From CBDCVY01 sp965223245 (GTDB lineage Bacteria; Nitrospinota; Nitrospinia; Nitrospinales; Nitrospinaceae): a DNA stretch of 64,000 nt. This document shows positions 1-9,259 of this stretch, piece by piece. Under the pieces are notes generated by a model, which was not told the DNA's origin, did no database searches, and saw only the letters and a list, made by a program, of their open reading frames with translations. The stretch is from contig CBDCVY010000013.1 of assembly GCA_965223245.1 (NCBI GenBank), positions 744,001 through 808,000 of the forward strand, written 5' to 3'. A program made the translations under genes and the position numbers. The number at the start of each line of letters is the position of its first letter. The first letter of the stretch is position 1.

Positions 1-57
1 CAAAGACTTAAAGAATGGTTGATATTCAAAGCAGACCAAAAACTAGACTGCAAGTAA
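1..57 (+). CDS. Possible C-terminal end of a gene cut by the window edge
   Basis: Reading frame 1 is open from the first base to a TAA at 55-57 and gives about 18 residues rich in Lys, Leu and Asp (ending KADQKLDCK). It could be the tail of a plus-strand gene lying left of the window. The stretch is too short to assign, and an 18-codon open frame in AT-rich DNA can occur by chance. Confidence 0.25.
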   Translation, partial: QRLKEWLIFKADQKLDCK

Positions 58-482
58 ATAAACTTAAGTAGGGATGAGTCAACTTAAGTTAATTCTCAGG
101 ATTCTGTTTTAACCAAGTATTTGGGTTTGGTTTAAGTTCCAATTTTGTAAAGGAAGAGGCTTTATTAATAATTCATATTTTCCAAAAACTAAAGTAAAGA
201 TAATGAAATATGTTTTAGCTCAAAGTTGTTCGTATTGTTTTTACGCGTTCCAAAGGAGAGGATAGTTATTGAATAAGGTCATTTACAATTCTAAAAAGTA
301 ATTTAGTCTATCTACCCATTCCACCTTCAAGAGCAAAATACAAATGTTTTGGGCAAATTTAGCAGCCGATTGAAAGGACTGCTAATTATTTTTATTAAGG
401 TGATGAAATTTTAGATGATTGAATTGAACCCTAAGAGACAAGTATTTAAAATGGAATATATATAATAATTTGAGGTAAAAGC
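58..482. other. Gene-free stretch with operator-like repeats
   Basis: No convincing gene is present. Two copies of the palindrome ACTTAAGT (within 61-69 and 81-89) lie exactly 20 bp apart, a spacing of two helical turns that would suit a dimeric regulator. A 7-bp hairpin (359-365 with 379-385) is followed by an imperfect T-rich run and could be a weak plus-strand terminator. Neither site can be tied to a gene with confidence. Confidence 0.35.
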
Positions 483-1169
483 ATGTCGATTCAATTTTCA
501 CATATGGATACCCGAGCGATTGAAACCACTGAGTCATTTTTTTTCACCAAATGGTTGAATGCTAGAGTGAAATCCGGACATGAATCAAATGCTGATTATG
601 ATCCGATACTAAGTGAAAGCCGGGACAAAGTATGGAAAGAATTGAATTGGAAAAAAATTAAGGAAAATGATTTAAATTATGATGAAGACGTGAATCAATA
701 CTTAATTTTAACCTTGGCAGAATTGGTGAATCCAAAAAGTTTGGAATTTTGGAATCAATACTTAGTTAGTTTGAATCGCGATGCGAATGAAATTGCCTTC
801 AATATTGAAGAAAATGCTAAGCAATATTTTGTTTATAAAATCAATGCTGATTTTTTACTTTTGAGTTTGGGATTGTTTCCGTTAGATGCTCATATCTCTA
901 CTGAGGCTTATTTTAATAAAGGTGAAGATTATTATTTTTCTGCAGCAAGGAGATTAAAGCAACATACCAAAGGGCGAACCGCCTTGTCGGATGTTCTGGA
1001 AAAACTCTCAAGAAAATTTGGACAATATGTAAGTATAATGCGCTGTATGAAGAATCAGGATGAGAATTATTTAAGTTTTTATAATAAAATTCCTCCCATT
1101 AAAATCACGGAATTGGAAAGGACTTTAACTGATGAATTGAAAAAGTATAAAAATGGTCAAATCGAATAA
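483..1169 (+). CDS. Unrecognised cytoplasmic protein, 228 aa
   Basis: I do not recognise this family. The ATG at 483 follows a GAGG ribosome site about 8 bases upstream. The product has no signal peptide or membrane segment. It looks largely alpha-helical, with many Glu, Lys and Asn residues and aromatic-rich patches (for example QYFVYKINADFLLLSLGLFPLDA), and ends in a charged helix. A long AT-rich spacer precedes it, so it is probably a single-gene unit. It sits next to signalling genes, but nothing in the sequence links it to them. Confidence 0.7.
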   Translation: MSIQFSHMDTRAIETTESFFFTKWLNARVKSGHESNADYDPILSESRDKVWKELNWKKIKENDLNYDEDVNQYLILTLAELVNPKSLEFWNQYLVSLNRDANEIAFNIEENAKQYFVYKINADFLLLSLGLFPLDAHISTEAYFNKGEDYYFSAARRLKQHTKGRTALSDVLEKLSRKFGQYVSIMRCMKNQDENYLSFYNKIPPIKITELERTLTDELKKYKNGQIE

Positions 1170-1307
1170 AAGTACAAAACCATAATGTGATTAAAATCTA
1201 ACTACTTCCCACCTAACTTTATTCTATTTTTTTCATTTAAATTGCTAAATCTTTATGAATTTCTTTACACTAAATAGAGAATAAACTTTCCAGTATTCCA
1301 TTGATCA

Positions 1308-2459
1308 ATGATTTCTCTTGACGACATACAAAGCTCTAAGATTCTATTATTGAGTGAAGACTCTTGTAATTGGAATGACTTTAACAAGAGCTTGCAAATG
1401 AGTGGGTTTCAACCTCTAATAATTTCTGCAGACATAAACAATGTTTGGGATTCTGAGATCATCAGCGATGCGGATTTAATTATATTAGATTTGGATAGAA
1501 CCCAGATTGACAAGAAAAAGATTTTGAGATTGATTGAAAATCAAGTGAGAAAAAGTGATTGCCCCATAATTGCTGCCAAGAGTATGGTTCTGGAAGAAGA
1601 ATTGAATGAATACTTTGAAGTTGGAGTAAAGTGGTTCTTAGAAAAACCTTTAAGTTTTGTTTTAACGTTTCCAAAGATAAAAGTACTATTAGAAAACCGG
1701 AACTTACAGAAAAAACTAACCCATATCTTTGAGGATGATTCTTGTCAAAAAATCATTGAAAAAAATATTTATCCAGACAAAATTTCTGAAATTATAAATA
1801 TAATTTCTCATGATCTACGAGAACCTTTAAGAAAAGTAAAAAAATTGAGCGATCTCATGGTTTCAAAATTTCAGTTGGATCTCCCTGATTTGGGAAAAGA
1901 ATATTTAGATAGAATTCAGAAAACAGTCGAAAGAATGGATCAGCTAATTTGCTCTACTATTAACTTAAGGGATTTGACACTCAAAAAGTCCTTTTATGAA
2001 GAATTGGATTTGAAATGCCTTGTGGGGGAGGTTTTGCAAGATCTGGAAGTATTAATGGATGAAACCGGAGCAAAGATTTATGTTAGAGAATTGCCCACTA
2101 TATACGGAATTCCTTCTCAGATAAGGCAGCTTTTCCAAAATTTAATAACGAATGCTATTTATTACCATAAAGAAGGGGAAGTTCCTGAAATAGAAATCAA
2201 TTACTCCTTAGCTCAAAAAGGCAGGGTTGAGTTGCGGGTTCAGGATAAAGGTTTAGGGATTAGTGAAGAAAACCTAGATAATATATTTTTGCCATTTGAG
2301 AGACTAAAAGAAAAGAAAAATGTTATTGGGACCGGCCTGGGTTTAACCATTTGCCGGAAAATTGTTGAATTGCATGATGGTGATATTCTTGCAAGTAGTG
2401 AAAAAGGAAAAGGAACAACCTTTCTGATTTCCCTTCCACAATGCCCTTCTCAAAAGTAA
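1308..2459 (+). CDS. Hybrid sensor histidine kinase with N-terminal receiver domain
   Basis: Residues about 10-130 form a receiver-like domain. The likely phosphoacceptor is Asp61 (in LILDLD) and the conserved Lys is Lys113, but the acidic pocket is reduced to a SEDS sequence. Residues about 155-225 form a HisKA dimerisation domain with His168 in an ISHDLREP motif of the phytochrome-kinase type. The rest is an HATPase domain with an N box (LFQNLITNAI), a G1 box (DKGLGI) and a G2 box (GTGLGLTICRKIVE). There are no membrane segments, so this is a soluble kinase whose input is either phosphotransfer or a partner protein. No strong ribosome site precedes the ATG at 1308. The cognate output is not obvious; the kinase/NtrC pair just downstream is the nearest candidate. 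Confidence 0.88.
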   Translation: MISLDDIQSSKILLLSEDSCNWNDFNKSLQMSGFQPLIISADINNVWDSEIISDADLIILDLDRTQIDKKKILRLIENQVRKSDCPIIAAKSMVLEEELNEYFEVGVKWFLEKPLSFVLTFPKIKVLLENRNLQKKLTHIFEDDSCQKIIEKNIYPDKISEIINIISHDLREPLRKVKKLSDLMVSKFQLDLPDLGKEYLDRIQKTVERMDQLICSTINLRDLTLKKSFYEELDLKCLVGEVLQDLEVLMDETGAKIYVRELPTIYGIPSQIRQLFQNLITNAIYYHKEGEVPEIEINYSLAQKGRVELRVQDKGLGISEENLDNIFLPFERLKEKKNVIGTGLGLTICRKIVELHDGDILASSEKGKGTTFLISLPQCPSQK

Positions 2460-2596
2460 TATCAAAAATAAAAACACAATTCTCAAAGATTTATAAAAAA
2501 ATAGTTGGAAAAATGGATTCAATTAAATTACCTTTATAAACAGAATTGAAAAGTTTTGAAAAATAGTGAATAGACTTTTGCCAGATGAGGTGAAAG

Positions 2597-3778
2597 GTGA
2601 TTAAAGATCAAGATATCTTATCCTCTAGAATACTCATTATTGATGATGAGCCTGCCAATGTTCTATTGCTTGAAAAGTTGCTTCATCAAGAAGGGTACCG
2701 TTTTATACAATCCATTACTGACCCATCCCTGGCTTCTCAGATTTATAAAGATTTTGAGCCGGACTTGATATTGTTAGATTTGAATATGCCTAAAGTAAAT
2801 GGGTTTCAAGTAATGGAAATTCTCCAAGAATTAGAAAAGGACTCTTACCTGCCCGTTTTGATTTTAACTGCTCAAAACGACAAGTTTACAAGATTAAAAG
2901 CATTAAAAAAGGGGGCTAAGGATTTTGTAAATAAACCCTTTGATTTAGCAGAAGTATGTTTTCGGATTAAAAATATTCTGGAAGTTCGTCTTCTTCATAA
3001 TCAAATTAAAAATCAAAATAAAATTCTTGAACAAAAAATTCAAGAACGGACAAAAGAGCTCAAAGAATCTCATGAGCATTTAATGCATGCGGAAAAACTT
3101 TCTGCAATTGGAAAACTGGCAGCATCTATTTCCCATGAATTTAATAATCCGATTTTAGGGATCCGAAATATATTGGAGCAAATATCTAAAACTCACTTAG
3201 AGAAAAACTTAAAGGAATTAGTTCAATTAGCGATTCACGAAAGTAATCGTGTTATGGATTTGGCCACTAAACTTAAAAACTTTTATAGACCTTCTTCTGG
3301 AAAACTGACATTGGTTAGCTTTCATAATATTCTGGATGATATGTTAATCTTGAAAAAGAAAAGTTTTCACGAGAAAAAAATCTTTCTAGTCAAAAAATAT
3401 GCAGAGGATTTACCCAAGGTTCCTGCTGTAGAAGACCAAATTAAACAAGTGATTTTAAATTTACTACAAAATGCCGAAGAGTCTATTCACAATGGGAATG
3501 GAGAAATTGAATTGACTACCTTTTTTGACGGTACATATGTCGAAATTAAAATCCAAGATAATGGGTGTGGGATTCCTTTGGAAAACGTAGAAAAAATATT
3601 TGAGCCATTTTATACTACCAAGGATGCTGTCAAGGGGACGGGCCTTGGTTTATCAGTTACATATGGAATTGTGAAACGGCACGGTGGAAAAATTATTTGT
3701 TCTAGTAATCCAGGAAAAGGGACACTTTTCACATTACAATTTCCTGTGAAAAGAAGGATTTGGGGCAAACTCCTTTGA
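2597..3778 (+). CDS. Receiver-histidine kinase, partner of the downstream sigma-54 activator
   Basis: The start is GTG at 2597 with a GAGG-type site just upstream. Residues about 10-130 are a receiver domain with acidic pair IDDE and phosphoacceptor Asp61 (LLDLNMP). A charged coiled coil follows at about 135-165, then a HisKA domain with His180 in SISHEFNNP, then an HATPase with NAEES, DNGCGIP and GTGLGLSVTYGIV motifs. It has no sensor or membrane domain, so its signal must arrive through the receiver or a partner. It lies 45 bp before the NtrC-type regulator on the same strand, which supports a two-gene phosphorelay unit. The kinase core resembles NtrB/DctB-type kinases that feed sigma-54 activators. 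Confidence 0.9.
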   Translation: MIKDQDILSSRILIIDDEPANVLLLEKLLHQEGYRFIQSITDPSLASQIYKDFEPDLILLDLNMPKVNGFQVMEILQELEKDSYLPVLILTAQNDKFTRLKALKKGAKDFVNKPFDLAEVCFRIKNILEVRLLHNQIKNQNKILEQKIQERTKELKESHEHLMHAEKLSAIGKLAASISHEFNNPILGIRNILEQISKTHLEKNLKELVQLAIHESNRVMDLATKLKNFYRPSSGKLTLVSFHNILDDMLILKKKSFHEKKIFLVKKYAEDLPKVPAVEDQIKQVILNLLQNAEESIHNGNGEIELTTFFDGTYVEIKIQDNGCGIPLENVEKIFEPFYTTKDAVKGTGLGLSVTYGIVKRHGGKIICSSNPGKGTLFTLQFPVKRRIWGKLL

Positions 3779-3823
3779 GATGAGAATTTCTCTTCTTAGA
3801 TACTGTATTGGGAATAGGAAAAC

Positions 3824-5197
3824 ATGGAAGATGTAAAAAAAATTCTTATTGTTGACGATGAAGAAATCGTCCGACTTGCATATAAAAATGAGTTAATGCA
3901 AAGAGGATATGAGGTTGAGACTTCGGATTCTGGAGAAAGTGCTCTGGAAATACTTGATGCGAATTGGCCAGGTATTTTAGTTAGCGATATAATTATGCCG
4001 GGAATGGACGGGTTATCTCTTTTAAAGAAAGTAAAAAAAATAGACAAAGAAATTCCTGTAATTTTGATTACGGGTCATGGAGATATTCCTATGGCCGTTC
4101 AAGCAATTCATGATGGCGCGTATGAATTTTTAGAAAAGCCGTTTGATACAGATCGTTTTGCAGATATGGTTAAACGGGCAATGGAAAAAAGAAAATTAGT
4201 TTTGGAGGTCAAAAACCTTCGTTCAGTTATAGATTCTCAAAAAGAACCCGAAAGAAAAATAATTGGCAAATCCCCGAAAATGGTTGAGTTGGCCAATACT
4301 ATTGAGAATATTGCAAATTGTGATGTAGATATTATTATTTATGGTGAGACTGGAACCGGTAAGGATTTAGTTGCAAGGTATCTGCATGATTGTAGTCAAA
4401 GAAAAAATAAGAATTTTGTTGCTATTAATTGTGGAGGTTTACCGGAGACAATAATTGAAAGCGAATTATTCGGTCATGAGCCTGGGGCTTTTACAGGGGC
4501 CAATAAACGTCGAATAGGAAAATTTGAGTATGCTCAAGGAGGAACAGTTTTCTTAGATGAAATTGAAAGCATGCCCTTGCATCTTCAGGTAAAACTACTT
4601 CATGTATTACAAGATAGATTGGTTCAGAGATTAGGCTCTAACGATTTGCATCCTATCGATGTGCGAGTTGTTGCTGCTACGAAAGTCGATCTAAAAAAAG
4701 CTTATGAAGAAAATAAATTTAGAAAAGATTTATATTACCGATTGAATGTTGTTCAATTATTTATTCCTCCATTACGAGAGCGAGCAGATGATATCCCTCT
4801 GCTATTTCAGCATTTTATTTTAGACTCCTGTTCTCGTTATAATTTGCCCGTTCCAACCATTTCAAGCGAATATATTCAAGAACTGTTATCTAGGCGATGG
4901 GAAGGGAATGTAAGAGAATTAAGAAATGAAGCAGAGAAATTTCTTTTGGGAATTACACTGGACCTGCCAGAATCGGGGTATTCTAATGATACAAACTCCA
5001 ACCAACTCTCCAATGTGTCTTCGAATGGAATGACATTAAAGCAACTTGTTGCTGCATTTGAAAAAAACTTAATTGAACAAGAAATGGTTCGCCAGAAGGG
5101 GGATTTGAAAAAAGTTCAATTTGCACTTTCCATTCCCAAGCAAACATTGTATGACAAAATTAAGGCTTTTGGTTTGAATCGGAAAGATTACCAATAA
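3824..5197 (+). CDS. NtrC-family sigma-54-dependent response regulator
   Basis: This is a full-length 457-residue regulator. The receiver domain has acidic pair DDEE at 11-14, phosphoacceptor Asp55 (VSDIIMPGMDG) and the conserved KPF at about 105. The AAA+ domain carries Walker A GETGTGK at about 174-180, the sigma-54 contact loop GAFTGA at 221-226, and Walker B VFLDEIE at about 242-248. The C-terminal Fis-type helix-turn-helix includes SIPKQTLYDKIKAFGL. The receiver is of the DctD type. All motifs needed for ATP-driven open-complex formation are intact. It is probably phosphorylated by the kinase encoded immediately upstream. Its target genes cannot be read from this window. Confidence 0.95.
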   Translation: MEDVKKILIVDDEEIVRLAYKNELMQRGYEVETSDSGESALEILDANWPGILVSDIIMPGMDGLSLLKKVKKIDKEIPVILITGHGDIPMAVQAIHDGAYEFLEKPFDTDRFADMVKRAMEKRKLVLEVKNLRSVIDSQKEPERKIIGKSPKMVELANTIENIANCDVDIIIYGETGTGKDLVARYLHDCSQRKNKNFVAINCGGLPETIIESELFGHEPGAFTGANKRRIGKFEYAQGGTVFLDEIESMPLHLQVKLLHVLQDRLVQRLGSNDLHPIDVRVVAATKVDLKKAYEENKFRKDLYYRLNVVQLFIPPLRERADDIPLLFQHFILDSCSRYNLPVPTISSEYIQELLSRRWEGNVRELRNEAEKFLLGITLDLPESGYSNDTNSNQLSNVSSNGMTLKQLVAAFEKNLIEQEMVRQKGDLKKVQFALSIPKQTLYDKIKAFGLNRKDYQ

Positions 5198-5335
5198 TTG
5201 TTAGGTTTGATTATCTTGGGCTTCCAGAAAAATATAAGTTTGAATTGAAGTATGGTTTAGGCAGATAAAAGGCGAGAATTCGAAGAATTATTTAATGATA
5301 ATATTAGATGGGTTTTCTTTTTTATAAATTGGTTC

Positions 5336-5701
5336 TTACAGAGCTATAATATCTTTAGTAGATATAATCCCCACAATTTTTTTCCCTTCTGTTACTCCCA
5401 GTCGCTTGATTTTATGTTTTAACATTATTTCGTTTGCCTCACGCGGGCTCAAGCAAAAGTCGACGGTAAGAATTGGAGAGCTAATGACAGTTTCTATTTT
5501 TGTGGTTTTCATATCTAATTCTTTTATGATGACACGACTCATTAAGTCAGAAGTAGTAAAAATACCTATATAATCCTCTTTGTCTTTAATTAGGATGGAT
5601 TCAACATCATTTTTTACCATGACTTTTACTGAATCTAAAATAGTTGAATCACGATCCACACTGATAATTGGTGAACTCATACAATCACGAAGAATTAACA
5701 T
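5336..5701 (-). CDS. Two-CBS-domain protein
   Basis: The protein has 121 residues made of two CBS motifs, roughly 1-60 and 63-121. The first contains a TTSDLMSRVI segment and the second ends in GIISTKDIIAL. Stand-alone CBS pairs normally bind adenine nucleotides such as AMP, ATP or c-di-AMP, or NAD, and report energy state to a partner. The ATG at 5701 has a GGGAG site upstream. The gene starts 17 bp after the HAMP membrane protein on the same strand, so the two are probably co-transcribed and this CBS protein may act as its soluble partner. That link is inference. Confidence 0.88.
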   Translation of the reverse strand: MLILRDCMSSPIISVDRDSTILDSVKVMVKNDVESILIKDKEDYIGIFTTSDLMSRVIIKELDMKTTKIETVISSPILTVDFCLSPREANEIMLKHKIKRLGVTEGKKIVGIISTKDIIAL

Positions 5702-5718
5702 TCAGTACTCCCTTTATT

Positions 5719-6918
5719 TTATTTTCTTTCAGAAGGTTCGTTTGACCGCAACCGCTCTAACAATTTATTAAAACTTTTATTCAGGTTTCCCAGTTCATCG
5801 TCTGACTCGACCGGTAAGCGTTTTTGCCTATAATTTCCGGAAGCAAGCTCTGCAGCCATTTGGCTTACTTGCCTAATAGGATTGCTGATTGCACGTGTAA
5901 TACTTGAACCTAAAACTCCACTGACTAAGACTCCAACAAATAATAATAAAACCAAAAGAACAATTAAGTAATGAGTTTGGGAAGATACTTTTTCTACATC
6001 AGCTTCTAAAAGTATTTCTTGACTATCGGCCATTTCATTTAATAGTTGTTTGATTTTAAATGCAACGGGAGCGGCTTCATCTCCTAACCAATGATTTGCC
6101 AAATTCCATTTTTCTCCAGACCTAATTTCCAGAATTTTTTTCAGCAAAGTATTTAGTTTTCCTTGAGCTAAGTCTATTCGCTTAAAAGCAACCATTTGAG
6201 AATTAGAAAATTGATTTTGACTGGATTTTAATTCCATAAAACGCTTAGTGAATTTTTCCCATTGTCTTAAATAGTGTAATTTAAAAAAGTCTTTTCCAGA
6301 AAGCATAAATTCTTCAACTTTTTCCATACTAAAGCTTATGGATGTTTCTAGGTCAGCCAATATCCCCAATAATTTCTTTTTGGAAGCGGAGGATGGAGCT
6401 TCAATTTCTTCTTTAATCATTTTGCTTAAATTGTTGACTATGATTTTTTCTAAAGGTGCCGCTTCTTCCAATAATATTTTTCTAGCTGGCGTGTTCTCAA
6501 GAGTTTGGGCGATGCTTTCTATTTTTTCCTGGGATTTTTTAAAACTTTCAATTTCTGCAAGAATGAGATTTAAACGATTTATATTTTCTGAGTCTGTCCA
6601 ATTAGGTGACAGTTCTTTCATTTTGTTCAAAGAAGGTTCGATTTGGTCTTTCCAGGCAGAGGCTCGTTCTTCTTTAAATTTCTCTTCTCCCAATATTACC
6701 CAACCTCTAAGAGAAGCTAACGAGTGGTTCATACCATTCAGCATCATCAGGCTGGCGTGGGCAGTGGGGGTGCGGAGTTGAGCGACCCTTTTGGTAATTG
6801 ATTCCATGCTTTTAATTTTCTGAATGGTAACTAGGACCACAACCATTAGGACAAGGGTAATAATGCTATAGCCCACTCCTATTTTGGTCCCCACCGTCCA
6901 ATTTCGTATTTTTGACAT
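5719..6918 (-). CDS. Membrane sensor protein ending in a HAMP domain, no output domain
   Basis: The ATG at 6918 is preferred because AGGAG lies 8 bases upstream; a TTG one codon earlier is less likely. The architecture is a transmembrane helix at about 17-35, a periplasmic helical region of about 270 residues resembling a helical-bundle chemoreceptor sensor, a second transmembrane helix at about 320-340, and a HAMP domain at about 340-395 (SNPIRQVSQMA, then DELGNLNKSFNKLLERL). The protein then stops. Chemoreceptors and sensor kinases continue past HAMP with an MCP, kinase or cyclase domain, and none is present here. The following sequence encodes a separate CBS protein, with no remnant of an output domain. 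The signal may pass to another protein through the HAMP four-helix bundle. Confidence 0.82.
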   Translation of the reverse strand: MSKIRNWTVGTKIGVGYSIITLVLMVVVLVTIQKIKSMESITKRVAQLRTPTAHASLMMLNGMNHSLASLRGWVILGEEKFKEERASAWKDQIEPSLNKMKELSPNWTDSENINRLNLILAEIESFKKSQEKIESIAQTLENTPARKILLEEAAPLEKIIVNNLSKMIKEEIEAPSSASKKKLLGILADLETSISFSMEKVEEFMLSGKDFFKLHYLRQWEKFTKRFMELKSSQNQFSNSQMVAFKRIDLAQGKLNTLLKKILEIRSGEKWNLANHWLGDEAAPVAFKIKQLLNEMADSQEILLEADVEKVSSQTHYLIVLLVLLLFVGVLVSGVLGSSITRAISNPIRQVSQMAAELASGNYRQKRLPVESDDELGNLNKSFNKLLERLRSNEPSERK

Positions 6919-7100
6919 CAATTTCTCCTGAATTACCTTTTAAGTATTATTATTCTGAATTTTATTGTGAAATTTCTACTTTACCAGAATTTAGAGGATA
7001 GTATCTGCCCATTTTTATTTCACGGTGGTTGATAGGCGTATAGTATTTCACTTTAGATTAACAATAATTTAGATTCTTCTAAAAACCTTGAAAAAATAAA

Positions 7101-7139
7101 AAGAGCCGAGAACTCCCTGAGACATAGGAGCCGGCTCTT
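7101..7139 (-). terminator. Rho-independent terminator after the SulP gene
   Basis: AAGAGCCG at 7101-7108 pairs with CGGCTCTT at 7132-7139, with a further inner CTCC/GGAG pairing. On the minus strand the stem is followed by a T-rich run. The hairpin lies about 37 bp past the stop codon of the SulP gene. Confidence 0.85.
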
Positions 7140-7175
7140 AACTCATTAAAAAATAAGTAATTTCGAGATAGTTCC

Positions 7176-8912
7176 TTATAGTCTGTATTGTGGAGAAAGT
7201 TTTAATTTTCGTCGCTCATTAGCAAGGTCATCGAAAAACTGGTGCATATTTTCAGTTTCTCGATGAGTTAGCTCTTCTTCCAACCACTTGATACAGCCAT
7301 TAAATGTTTTAAACAAATATTGTTCAGGAATCAACCCCGGAATTAAATTGATTCTTTTTAACATTCTTAAGGGTTGATCCCGTAAACCTGTCATTACTAC
7401 GGCAATTCCTCTTTTTTCCAGATCCGTTATCACTTCTTCGAAAGCATACAATCCTGTTTGATCAATATGTGGAACTTTTTTCATACGAAAAATGACCACC
7501 CGAATATCAGGCAAATTTTTTGCCATTTCTTTAAATGCCGGTGCAAAGCCAAAAAATACCGGTCCGTCCAGATGCTTTACATAAATTCGGTTGATGATAC
7601 TGTCAGGAATATTTTCGTCATCCCAAGGTAGCTCCTTATAACTACTCAATGGAGAAATTCTTAAATCACGACCCACCTGGTCGCTCATTTGTTTCATAAA
7701 TAAAATGGACGCTAGTATCATTCCTGCTGCTACGGCTTGAATCAAGTCGACAAAAACTGTTAGACCTAAAACCAATACCATGACAATAGCATCAGCCCGG
7801 GGAATATGAACTATATGCCGCAACCCTTTATAATCAATGATACCGATACCGACAGTAATTAATATTCCGGCTAAAACCGCTAAAGGAATTTTTGCTGCGT
7901 AAACCCCGGCTCCCATCATAATAATAAGAAGGACAATGCCGTGAACAACTCCAGATAGACGAGTTCTGCCTCCCGAGTTCACATTGACTAAGGTCCTCAT
8001 AGTCGCCCCAGCCCCGGGCAATCCACCAATTAAAGCCGCTGCAATATTGCCGATCCCTTGTCCAAAAAGCTCACGATTACTATTGTGCTTGGTCTTTGTA
8101 ATATTGTCAGCAATGACTGAAGTAAGGAGAGAGTCAATAGCACCTAATAAGGCTAATGTTAGTGCCATTTCTATAATAAGAGTCATTGGCATGCCAATCA
8201 AAGTCAGTGAAGATATTTTAATGTCCGGAATGCCTTGAGGAATATCGCCGATAAGTGGAATATCGAAACCGACCCAAGTATTAATCCCGGAAACGGCTAA
8301 CAATGCCACAAGTGGGCTGGGAATAGATTTAGTGATTTTTGGAAATATATAAATAATGGCGATAGTAACACCAGTTACCAATAAAGCCTCCCAATTGATC
8401 ATTGTTATCCCTTCCGGAAATTTTTGGAAAACCTCAATGATTTTTTTAGGAGAGCTTTGTCCCATAGAGGGAAAAATCTGCAAAATAATAATGATCACAC
8501 CAATTCCAGTCATGAAACCTGAAACAACAGGATAAGGAATGTATTTTATATATGAACCGACTTTTAGTATTCCAAGGATGACTAGGATGACACCAGCAAG
8601 TAAGAATATTGTAATGATCAATCCAAACGCTTTTTCCAAACTGCCAGTTGCTTCGATTGCGGTTATAACAACCAAACTAGAGATTACTGTCATTGGTCCT
8701 GTGGGACCGCTAATTTGTGTGCGAGTGCCACCAAGAGCTGCAGCAAATATCCCAAGAGCAATCGCTCCGTACAAACCGGCAACGGCTCCCATTCCAGATT
8801 GAACACCGAAAGCTAATGCTAGTGGAAGAGCAACAATTCCTGCAGTAAGGCCTCCAAAAATATCTCCTCTAAAGTTTTTAGGATCATATTTGAGGCTTTT
8901 TATTAGGTTCAT
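7176..8912 (-). CDS. SulP-family anion transporter with C-terminal STAS domain
   Basis: This 578-residue inner-membrane protein has the SulP N-terminal signature (GLTAGIVALPLALAFG, then GPTGPMTV), about a dozen hydrophobic segments to about residue 420, and a cytoplasmic STAS domain at about 445-560 (core VPHIDQTGLYAFEEV). SulP carriers move sulfate, bicarbonate or other anions, usually coupled to H+ or Na+. Bacterial bicarbonate carriers of the BicA type belong here, but the sequence alone does not fix the substrate. An AGGAG-like GGAG precedes the ATG at 8912. The gene has its own terminator, so it is probably a single-gene unit. Bicarbonate uptake would suit an autotroph, and a Ycf46-like gene lies a few kb away, but that connection is speculative. 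Confidence 0.93.
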   Translation of the reverse strand: MNLIKSLKYDPKNFRGDIFGGLTAGIVALPLALAFGVQSGMGAVAGLYGAIALGIFAAALGGTRTQISGPTGPMTVISSLVVITAIEATGSLEKAFGLIITIFLLAGVILVILGILKVGSYIKYIPYPVVSGFMTGIGVIIIILQIFPSMGQSSPKKIIEVFQKFPEGITMINWEALLVTGVTIAIIYIFPKITKSIPSPLVALLAVSGINTWVGFDIPLIGDIPQGIPDIKISSLTLIGMPMTLIIEMALTLALLGAIDSLLTSVIADNITKTKHNSNRELFGQGIGNIAAALIGGLPGAGATMRTLVNVNSGGRTRLSGVVHGIVLLIIMMGAGVYAAKIPLAVLAGILITVGIGIIDYKGLRHIVHIPRADAIVMVLVLGLTVFVDLIQAVAAGMILASILFMKQMSDQVGRDLRISPLSSYKELPWDDENIPDSIINRIYVKHLDGPVFFGFAPAFKEMAKNLPDIRVVIFRMKKVPHIDQTGLYAFEEVITDLEKRGIAVVMTGLRDQPLRMLKRINLIPGLIPEQYLFKTFNGCIKWLEEELTHRETENMHQFFDDLANERRKLKLSPQYRL

Positions 8913-9259
8913 TTTTTCTCCGACTTGATGAGCATTGAATTCTTAAATTATCGCAAAATATCTGGGAATACGGTTAAAAAAATGCAGTTTATTTTCAATT
9001 ATTCAATGATATATGAATTATAGTTTAACTGGAATATGTCTAGTTAGGATAGGGTGCTTACAGAAAAAAAGAAATTGTTTTATGCTTTGAATTTTCGAAT
9101 CGAAGTATTTGCTAAAAGAGATAAATAAGCTAAATCATCGAAAAATAACAAAAAGAAACCCCGAGGAAGGTCCAAGCCAACCACGGAGTTTCTGGAGGTA
9201 AGCAACTAGATATAGTTGCAAGGCAAAGTTCTAAAATGATAGTTCTTTTTGATAACTAA
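8913..9259. other. Intergenic region between SulP gene and porin gene
   Basis: It holds the upstream region of the minus-strand SulP gene and the terminator of the minus-strand porin gene. No reading frame with a ribosome site was found. The middle part is plain AT-rich sequence. Confidence 0.5.
9155..9192 (-). terminator. Rho-independent terminator after the porin gene
   Basis: GAAACCCCG at 9155-9163 pairs with CGGAGTTTC at 9184-9192 with one mismatch. On the minus strand the stem is followed by TTTTTGTTATTTTT. It lies about 70 bp past the porin stop codon. Confidence 0.75.
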
